Positions 58,408 to 64,000 of a DNA stretch of 64,000 bases are shown piece by piece. Origin of the DNA: Pacificispira sp040217575 (GTDB lineage: Bacteria > Pseudomonadota > Alphaproteobacteria > UBA8366 > Aestuariispiraceae); NCBI GenBank assembly GCA_040217575.1, contig JAVJPW010000007.1, forward strand, positions 493,774 to 557,773, read 5' to 3'. Position 1 is the stretch's first letter, and each line of letters starts with the position of its first letter. A program made the translations under genes and the position numbers. The notes beneath the pieces were generated by a model. That model was not told the DNA's origin, made no database searches, and saw only the letters and a list, made by a program, of their open reading frames with translations.

Positions 58408-58662
58408 TCAGGCTTCCGCGCCCGAGGCCGCGTCGCCGGTAACCAATTCCCAGGACTTACGCTTGGAAATCGGGCGGCATTCCTGAATGCGCACCAAATC
58501 GCCAACCTGGGCGGAATTGTTTTCGTCATGCGCCATGAATTTCTTCGACTGGCGTACGAACTTACCGAACACCGGGTGTTTCACCTTGCGTTCGACACGG
58601 ACCACGATGGTTTTGTCCGTCGCGTTGGAAACCACCGTTCCCTGAAGAATGCGTTTCGGCAT
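58408..58662 (-). CDS. rpsQ: 30S ribosomal protein S17
   Basis: The 84-residue protein has MPKRILQGTVVSNATDKTIV and VGDLVRIQECRPISKRKSWE. The Ala/Gly-rich C-terminal tail is short. Confidence 0.96.
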   Translation of the reverse strand: MPKRILQGTVVSNATDKTIVVRVERKVKHPVFGKFVRQSKKFMAHDENNSAQVGDLVRIQECRPISKRKSWELVTGDAASGAEA

Positions 58663-58697
58663 GGCCTTGTCCTCTTCGTCCTTCTAAATGCGGCCGA

Positions 58698-58904
58698 TCA
58701 GGCCGACGCCGCTGCCGGCTTGCGTTCGCCCAGAAGCGTCTTGATGCGCGCGATGTCGCGGCGCACCTGACGAACCCGTGCGGTGCTTTCCAGCTGACCG
58801 GAAGCCGCCTGGAAGCGCAGGTTGAACTGCTCCTTCTGCAGGTCCGCAAGCTGATCCTTCAATTCGTCGTCCGATTTCGGACGCAGATCGGCGATTTTCG
58901 TCAT
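58698..58904 (-). CDS. rpmC: 50S ribosomal protein L29
   Basis: The 68-residue helical protein has ELKDQLADLQKEQFNLRFQ and RQVRRDIARIKTLLGER. It is at the exit tunnel, near the trigger-factor site. Confidence 0.95.
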   Translation of the reverse strand: MTKIADLRPKSDDELKDQLADLQKEQFNLRFQAASGQLESTARVRQVRRDIARIKTLLGERKPAAASA

Positions 58905-58916
58905 CTCACTAACTCC

Positions 58917-59330
58917 TTACGCGCCCAGACGGGTCACGATCTTGCACTTGATCGGCATCTTTGCCGCCGCAAGCTGGAAGGCTTCGGTCGCGATGTCGTT
59001 CGGCACACCGTCCATTTCGAACATCATGCGGCCCGGCTTCACACGGCAGGCCCAGAATTCCGGCGACCCCTTACCCTTACCCATGCGGACTTCCGCCGGC
59101 TTGGAGGAAACGGGCACATCCGGGAAAATCCGGATCCACACCTTGCCCTGACGGCGGATGCGACGCACCAGCGCGCGACGTGCCGCTTCGATCTGGCGGG
59201 CGGTGACACGGCCCGGCTCCATCGCCTTCAGGCCAATCGATCCGAAGTTCAGCGCGGTCCCACCCTTGGCATTGCCGTGGATGCGGCCCTTGTGCTGCTT
59301 GCGGAATTTCGTTCGCTTCGGTGACAGCAT
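58917..59330 (-). CDS. rplP: 50S ribosomal protein L16
   Basis: The 137-residue protein has MLSPKRTKFRKQHKGRIHGN and GKGKGSPEFWACRVKPGRMM, including the Arg that is often hydroxylated. It helps A-site tRNA positioning. Confidence 0.96.
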   Translation of the reverse strand: MLSPKRTKFRKQHKGRIHGNAKGGTALNFGSIGLKAMEPGRVTARQIEAARRALVRRIRRQGKVWIRIFPDVPVSSKPAEVRMGKGKGSPEFWACRVKPGRMMFEMDGVPNDIATEAFQLAAAKMPIKCKIVTRLGA

Positions 59331-59412
59331 CGTCTTTAACCCGTTTCTCGCTCAACGCGGGGATCCGATATTCCGGTACCGCCCGCGAAAGTTAACCTTT
59401 TACGCTCGTTCC

Positions 59413-60120
59413 TCAGTCGCCCCGGCGACCGCCGCCGGACGGCGCGCTGCCACCCTGCTGATCGGCCAGGCGCTTATCCTGGGCATAGGGGTCGTGGGCC
59501 ATGATCTCACCCTTGAAGATCCAGACCTTGACCCCGCAAATGCCGTAGGTCGTTTCCGCTTCCGCGGTCCCGTAATCGATGTCGGCGCGCAGCGTATGCA
59601 GCGGCACACGACCTTCGCGGTACCATTCGGTGCGCGCGATTTCCGCGCCGCCCAGACGGCCGCCGCAATTGATCCGGATGCCTTCGGCGCCCATGCGCAT
59701 CGCATTCTGAACCGCGCGCTTCATGGCACGGCGGAAAGCAACGCGGCGTTCCAGCTGCTGGGCAATGTTTTCGGCCACCAGCTTGGCGTCCAGTTCCGGC
59801 TTGCGGATTTCGACGATGTTCAGCGCAACCTCGCCGCCAAACTTCTTCGACAGGTCCTGACGCAGCTTTTCAATGTCCTGACCCTTGCGGCCGATAACGA
59901 CACCGGGGCGCGCGGTATGAATCGTCACGCGGGCACGGCCGGCCGGGCGTTCGATGATGACGCGGCTGATGCCGGCGGCTTTCAGCCGGTCCATCAGATA
60001 TTCGCGCATCGCCACATCCTTGTGCAGCAGGTCGGCGTAATTCTTGCCCGCGAACCAACGGGAATCCCAGGTGCGGTTGATGCCGACGCGCAGGCCGATC
60101 GGATTGATTTTCTGGCCCAT
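59413..60120 (-). CDS. rpsC: 30S ribosomal protein S3
   Basis: The 235-residue protein has an N-terminal KH domain (PGVVIGRKGQDIEKLRQDL) and the C-terminal region (GCG-like CGGRLGGAEIARTEWYREG, TTYGICGVKVWIFKGEI). The extended tail is GSAPSGGGRRGD. Its ATG shares one base with the rplV stop (TAATG). It lies 82 bases before rplP. Confidence 0.96.
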   Translation of the reverse strand: MGQKINPIGLRVGINRTWDSRWFAGKNYADLLHKDVAMREYLMDRLKAAGISRVIIERPAGRARVTIHTARPGVVIGRKGQDIEKLRQDLSKKFGGEVALNIVEIRKPELDAKLVAENIAQQLERRVAFRRAMKRAVQNAMRMGAEGIRINCGGRLGGAEIARTEWYREGRVPLHTLRADIDYGTAEAETTYGICGVKVWIFKGEIMAHDPYAQDKRLADQQGGSAPSGGGRRGD

Positions 60121-60500
60121 TATTCGGTCTCCTCGCGTTCGCGCACGACGATGGTCAGATTTGAGAACGGCTTCTGAATCTTGCCGACACGGCCCCGGGC
60201 GCGCGGACGGAAGCGCTTCATGACGAAGGCCTTGCCGACATAGGCTTCCTTCACATAAAGCCGGTCCACATCCAGCTGGTGGTTGTTTTCCGCATTCGCG
60301 ACCGCGGATTCGAGAGCCTTTTTCACCGTGTCGGAAATCCGACGGCGGCTGAAAGTCAGGTCGTTCAGCGCAACGCCGACATCCTTGCCCCGGATCATGG
60401 ACGCAACCAGGTTCAGCTTTTGCGGGCTGACACGGAGCGTGTTGATCACGGCACGGGCTTCCGAATCGTCCAGCGTGCGATTTCTTGCCGCCTTACTCAT
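60120..60500 (-). CDS. rplV: 50S ribosomal protein L22
   Basis: The 126-residue protein has SPQKLNLVASMIRGKDVGVA and YVKEAYVGKAFVMKRFRPRA, the loop that lines the exit tunnel. The end joins rpsC by TAATG. Confidence 0.96.
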   Translation of the reverse strand: MSKAARNRTLDDSEARAVINTLRVSPQKLNLVASMIRGKDVGVALNDLTFSRRRISDTVKKALESAVANAENNHQLDVDRLYVKEAYVGKAFVMKRFRPRARGRVGKIQKPFSNLTIVVREREETE

Positions 60501-60502
60501 CG

Positions 60503-60781
60503 TTACTTCCTCTTCGCCTTCTTGTCCGCCGCGTGACCGTAGTATGTCCGCGTCGGCGCGAATTCACCGAACTTGTGGCCGATCATCTGTTCGTTGACCA
60601 TGACCGGCACGAACTTCTGGCCGTTATGCACACCGAACGTCAGACCGACGAACTGCGGCAGAATGGTGGACCGGCGCGACCAGGTCTTGATGACCTCTTT
60701 GCGCCCGGATTCGCGGGACTTTTCCGCCTTCATCAGAAGGCTCTGTTCCACGAAGGGGCCTTTCCATACAGAACGTGCCAT
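60503..60781 (-). CDS. rpsS: 30S ribosomal protein S19
   Basis: The 92-residue protein has MARSVWKGPFVEQSLLMKA, KTWSRRSTILPQFVGLTFGV and GHKFGEFAPTRTYYGHAADK. It is in the head of the small subunit. Confidence 0.97.
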   Translation of the reverse strand: MARSVWKGPFVEQSLLMKAEKSRESGRKEVIKTWSRRSTILPQFVGLTFGVHNGQKFVPVMVNEQMIGHKFGEFAPTRTYYGHAADKKAKRK

Positions 60782-60793
60782 TGCCTTAAACCC

Positions 60794-61624
60794 TTACTTC
60801 TTCGCGTGGCGGCGACGGATGATGTACTTGTCCGTCGACTTGTTGGAACGGGTGCGCTTGCCCTTGGTCGGCTTGCCCCACGGGGAAACCGGATGGCGAC
60901 CGCCCGACGTCCGGCCCTCACCACCGCCATGCGGGTGATCGACCGGGTTCATGACGACGCCGCGTACGGACGGGCGCTTGCCCAGGTAGCGGTTGCGGCC
61001 CGCCTTACCCAGGTTGATGTTCTGCTGGTCCGGGTTGGACACCGCGCCGATCGTCGCCATGCATTCGGCGCGCACGACACGCAGTTCCCCGGACGAAAGC
61101 TTCAGCTGGGCGTAGCCCTGGTCGCGACCGACCAGCTGGGCATACGTCCCGGCGGAACGCGCGATCTGACCGCCCTTACCCGGCTTCATCTCCACATTGT
61201 GGATGATGGTCCCGATGGGCATGCTGGCCATCGGCATTGCGTTGCCCGGCTTCACGTCGACCTTCTTGCCGGCTTCGACCTTGTCGCCCGCCTTCAGGCG
61301 CTGCGGCGCCAGGATGTAGCTCAGTTCGCCGTCTTCATATTCGATCAGCGCGATGAACGCGGTCCGGTTCGGGTCGTATTCAAGACGCTGAACGGTCGCG
61401 GTCATGTCCTGCTTCAGACGCTTGAAGTCGACCACGCGATAGCGGCGCTTCGCCCCGCCGCCACGGCGGCGCTGGGTGATGCGACCGGTGTTGTTGCGGC
61501 CGCCATTCTTGGAAAGCCCCTCGGTCAGGGACTTTACAGGCTCGCCCTTGTGCAGGTCCGAACGGTCGACCAGGACCAGCCCGCGCTGACCCGGCGTATT
61601 CGGTTTGTAGCTCTTAAGCGCCAT
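60794..61624 (-). CDS. rplB: 50S ribosomal protein L2
   Basis: The 276-residue protein has MALKSYKPNTPGQRGLVLVD, GRITQRRRGGGAKRRYRVVD, and MNPVDHPHGGGEGRTSGGR with the conserved His close to the peptidyl-transferase centre. Length is normal. Confidence 0.97.
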   Translation of the reverse strand: MALKSYKPNTPGQRGLVLVDRSDLHKGEPVKSLTEGLSKNGGRNNTGRITQRRRGGGAKRRYRVVDFKRLKQDMTATVQRLEYDPNRTAFIALIEYEDGELSYILAPQRLKAGDKVEAGKKVDVKPGNAMPMASMPIGTIIHNVEMKPGKGGQIARSAGTYAQLVGRDQGYAQLKLSSGELRVVRAECMATIGAVSNPDQQNINLGKAGRNRYLGKRPSVRGVVMNPVDHPHGGGEGRTSGGRHPVSPWGKPTKGKRTRSNKSTDKYIIRRRHAKK

Positions 61625-61670
61625 CGCTTAACTCCTTACCTTCGCGTCCCTATCGGTCCGTCCGCTGCCG

Positions 61671-61994
61671 TCAGATGCCGGCGCCGACGTCGATCGAATG
61701 ACCTTCTTCCAGGCGGACAACCGCCTTTTTCCAATCGCTGCGCTGACCCTTGCGGCCGCGGAAGCGCTTCGTCTTGCCCTTCACGACCGACGTGTTCACG
61801 GTCTTGACCTTCACGTCGAAGATCTGTTCGACCGCGGCCTTGATCTCCGGCTTGGTCGCGTCGGACGCGACCTTGAAGACCACGCCGCCATATTCGCCGG
61901 CCAGGGTTGCCTTTTCCGTGATCACCGGAGCGACGATCACGCGGTACATCCGCTCGCGGCTCGGCGTCGACTTGTCCAGGAATTTCCAGCTCAT
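61671..61994 (-). CDS. rplW: 50S ribosomal protein L23
   Basis: The 107-residue protein has APVITEKATLAGEYGGVVFK and FDVKVKTVNTSVVKGKTKRF. It has a short N-terminal extension (MSWKFLDKSTPSRERMYR). It overlaps rplD by four bases. Confidence 0.95.
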   Translation of the reverse strand: MSWKFLDKSTPSRERMYRVIVAPVITEKATLAGEYGGVVFKVASDATKPEIKAAVEQIFDVKVKTVNTSVVKGKTKRFRGRKGQRSDWKKAVVRLEEGHSIDVGAGI

Positions 61995-62611
61995 TTCAAC
62001 CGGGCCTCCAACCCTTCGACAGCGGCCTTCGTCAGCACCAGCGTATCGCGACGCAGGATGTCATAGACATTTGCGCCCTGCGTCGGCAGCACGTCGATAT
62101 TCGGAATGTTCCGCGCGGCAAGCGCGAAATTGCGATCGACTTCCGCGCCGCTAACGATCAGCGCATTCGCCAGGCCCAGGCCCGCAAGCTGCGCCTTCAC
62201 GGCCTTGGTCTTGGCTTCCGTCGCCGCCGCATCGTCGATGACGATCAGCTTGCCTTCGGATGCCTTGCTCGACAGTGCATGGCGCATGGCCAGACGGCGG
62301 ACCTTCTTCGGAAGGTCGTGCGCATGGTCGCGCGGATGCGGACCGAACGCGCGGCCGCCACCACGGAACTGCGGCGCCTTGCCATTACCCTGGCGCGCAC
62401 GGCCCGTACCCTTCTGACGGTAGATCTTGGCGCTGTTGCCGTTGATCTCCGCGCGGTTTTTGACCTTGTGGGTCCCTGCGCGGCGCTTCGCCAGCTGGTA
62501 ATTCACCATACGGACCAACAGGTCCTGGCGCGGCTCCAGCCCGAAGACGTCGTCCGAAAGGTCGATGTCGCCTGCGGCCTTGTTGTCGAGCGTGAGGATC
62601 TTGGTTTTCAT
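61991..62611 (-). CDS. rplD: 50S ribosomal protein L4
   Basis: The 206-residue protein has YRQKGTGRARQGNGKAPQFR and GGRAFGPHPRDHAHDLPKKV, the loop near the exit tunnel. It overlaps rplW. Confidence 0.96.
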   Translation of the reverse strand: MKTKILTLDNKAAGDIDLSDDVFGLEPRQDLLVRMVNYQLAKRRAGTHKVKNRAEINGNSAKIYRQKGTGRARQGNGKAPQFRGGGRAFGPHPRDHAHDLPKKVRRLAMRHALSSKASEGKLIVIDDAAATEAKTKAVKAQLAGLGLANALIVSGAEVDRNFALAARNIPNIDVLPTQGANVYDILRRDTLVLTKAAVEGLEARLK

Positions 62612-62623
62612 TGTCCTTACCCC

Positions 62624-63439
62624 TTACGCATCGCTCTTGGGTTCGTCGGATGCGTCTTCGGCAGGCGCTTCCTGAACCTGTGCTTCTTCAACCGGAGCCG
62701 CATCGACCCCAGCCTCTTCGGCCGCAGCTGCTTCGATGGGCTCTTCAGCCGGTGCTTCTTCTTCCGCCGCCTTGACGGACGCCGGCATCGGCACACCATC
62801 CGGCAGGGCGCGCTTGACCGCGTCCTTCAGCAGGATCCACGCGTTCTTGGAACCCGGGATTGCGCCTTTCACCAGGATCAGGCCGCGTTCCACATCCGTG
62901 GAAACGACTTCCAGGTTCTGCTTCGTCACCCGGGACGCGCCCATGTGACCGGCCATCTTCTTGCCCTTGAAGACCTTGCCCGGATCCTGACACTGACCGG
63001 TGGAGCCGTGCGCACGGTGCGAAATCGACACACCGTGGCTGGCGCGAAGGCCGCCGAAATTGTGCCGCTTCATGGCACCGGCAAAACCCTTACCGATCGA
63101 AACGCCCGTCGCGTCGACGAACTGTCCGTTGACGAAATGGTCCGCCTGAATCTGGTCGCCCGGCGCCAGCAGGTTTTCCGGGTCGACCCGGAATTCCGCC
63201 AGCTTGCGCTTCGGCTCGACCTTCGCCTTGGCGAAGTGGCCGCGCATGGCCTTCGTCGTGTGTTTCACCTTGCGCACGCCCAGACCAAGCTGAACAGCAG
63301 AATAGCCGTCCGTGTCCTGGGTGCGCACACCGGTTACCTGCAGACCGTCCATCTGCAGAACCGTCACCGGCACATGAACACCTTCGTCCGTCCAGACGCG
63401 GGTCATGCCCAGTTTCTTAGCGATAACGCCCGTTCTCAT
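62624..63439 (-). CDS. rplC: 50S ribosomal protein L3, with acidic C-terminal tail
   Basis: The 271-residue protein has MRTGVIAKKLGMTRVWTDEG, GVSIGKGFAGAMKRHNFGGL and GQCQDPGKVFKGKKMAGHMG, with the Gln that is usually methylated. It is about 60 residues longer than E. coli L3; the extra part is an acidic Ala/Glu-rich tail (EEEAPAEEPIEAAAAEEAG). The start at 63439 is used. Confidence 0.95.
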   Translation of the reverse strand: MRTGVIAKKLGMTRVWTDEGVHVPVTVLQMDGLQVTGVRTQDTDGYSAVQLGLGVRKVKHTTKAMRGHFAKAKVEPKRKLAEFRVDPENLLAPGDQIQADHFVNGQFVDATGVSIGKGFAGAMKRHNFGGLRASHGVSISHRAHGSTGQCQDPGKVFKGKKMAGHMGASRVTKQNLEVVSTDVERGLILVKGAIPGSKNAWILLKDAVKRALPDGVPMPASVKAAEEEAPAEEPIEAAAAEEAGVDAAPVEEAQVQEAPAEDASDEPKSDA

Positions 63440-63455
63440 CGGTCCGTCCCCCGCC

Positions 63456-63764
63456 TTACAGCTTGATCTCGACGTCAACGCCGGCGGCGAGGTCGAGCTT
63501 CATCAGCGCGTCCACCGTCTGCGGAGTCGGATCCACGATATCCAGCACCCGCTTGTGGGTGCGGACTTCGAACTGCTCACGGCTCTTTTTATCGATGTGC
63601 GGCGAGCGCAGCACCGTGAACTTCTCGATACGGGTCGGAAGCGGGATCGGTCCCCGGACTTCCGCGCCTGTCCGCTTGGCGGTATTGCAGATCTCCTTGG
63701 TCGACTGATCCAGGACCCGGTGATCGAACGCCTTCAGGCGGATGCGAATGTTCTGGCTATCCAT
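63456..63764 (-). CDS. rpsJ: 30S ribosomal protein S10
   Basis: The 102-residue protein has MDSQNIRIRLKAFDHRVLDQ and GPIPLPTRIEKFTVLRSPHI. It is the first gene of the S10 block here and the NusE subunit in antitermination. The ATG at 63764 has AGAGGG upstream; an upstream GTG (63773) is not preferred. Confidence 0.96.
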   Translation of the reverse strand: MDSQNIRIRLKAFDHRVLDQSTKEICNTAKRTGAEVRGPIPLPTRIEKFTVLRSPHIDKKSREQFEVRTHKRVLDIVDPTPQTVDALMKLDLAAGVDVEIKL

Positions 63765-63820
63765 GCCGTTCACCCTCTGTCATCCCCGCGCGGCCCACGA
63801 ACGAACCTTGGGGAAGGAAC

Positions 63821-63847
63821 GCGGCGGCCGGTTTATCCGACCGCCGC
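63821..63847. other. Hairpin between tuf and rpsJ
   Basis: GCGGCGG and CCGCCGC, with further CGG/CCG pairs, form a short stem in the 96-base gap between tuf and rpsJ. No T run follows it on the minus strand. It may slow or mark the gap between the str and S10 parts. Confidence 0.35.
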
Positions 63848-63860
63848 TTATGCAAAAACC

Positions 63861-64000
63861 TTACTGAATGATGCTAGCGACGACGCCTGCACCGACGGTA
63901 CGGCCGCCTTCGCGGATTGCGAAGCGCAGGCCTTCGTCCATGGCGATCGGCGCGATCAGCTCGACATCCATCGACACATTGTCGCCCGGCATCACCATTT
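63861..64000 (-). CDS. tuf: Elongation factor Tu, C-terminal part (cut by right edge)
   Basis: The last 46 residues are read on the minus strand: MVMPGDNVSMDVELIAPIAM, then DEGLRFAIREGGRTVGAGVV and the end ASIIQ. This is domain 3 of EF-Tu, which carries aminoacyl-tRNA to the ribosome. The rest lies outside the window. Its place before rpsJ is the usual str-S10 order. Confidence 0.96.
   Translation of the reverse strand, partial: MVMPGDNVSMDVELIAPIAMDEGLRFAIREGGRTVGAGVVASIIQ

Overview
The window is high-GC, gene-dense and ordinary chromosomal DNA of an alphaproteobacterium, most likely of the Rhodospirillales or a relative. The reasons are a DUF2125 gene, two PAS_5 (DUF1457-type) proteins, a MetA of the acetyl-CoA-type sequence, an adjacent chorismate mutase and HisC-type aminotransferase, and a complete S10-spc-alpha ribosomal block ending at rplQ without rpsD. 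The genus cannot be fixed from this sequence. I saw no transposase, prophage, CRISPR array, rRNA or tRNA.

Layout. 1-10 kb: a receiver-domain gene cut by the left edge, a small exported protein, a metallophosphoesterase, an N-formylglutamate amidohydrolase, a RidA/CitE-like pair, and a metA-PCuAC-truA operon divergent from chorismate mutase-aminotransferase. 10-15 kb: a ChaC-type cyclotransferase, then four minus-strand genes (TerB-like, lone cNMP-binding domain, acyl-CoA synthetase, and an adenylate cyclase fused to a cytochrome-b-like membrane domain and a [2Fe-2S] domain). 15-23 kb: alkB, comM, a GST/NTF2/tautomerase cluster divergent from a LysR gene, an AMP ligase, a bacterial voltage-gated sodium channel, an EamA transporter and a YgjP-type protease. 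24-31 kb: a DegP-type protease, SPFH/NfeD, a hydrolase, two PAS_5 proteins, a DDAH-like enzyme, a broken GFA gene and a degenerate GGDEF/EAL protein. 32-45 kb: uvrD, glnK and amt with a sigma-54 promoter, marR/gst with paired palindromic operators, an EamA transporter, a ClC channel, a diguanylate cyclase, a thioesterase, mlaA/mlaC and small conserved proteins. 45-49 kb: terC, rarA and a second Deg protease. 48.9-64 kb: rplQ, rpoA, rpsK, rpsM, adk, secY, rplO back to rpsJ and the 3' end of tuf, all on the minus strand.

How the genes fit together. The right quarter is the core translation block, closed by a strong terminator after rplQ. The left three quarters are metabolic and signalling genes in short operons, often with 4-bp ATGA overlaps. 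The most interesting unit is the possible redox/cAMP module at 10.8-15.1 kb, where a cyclase with haem-type histidines and an adrenodoxin-like iron-sulfur motif lies in the same direction as a stand-alone cyclic-nucleotide-binding domain. Other points of interest are the two ATGCA-type palindromes around the gst promoter, the amt-before-glnK order behind a -24/-12 promoter, a GFA gene broken at its last zinc motif, and a conserved-looking but catalytically degenerate GGDEF/EAL protein.
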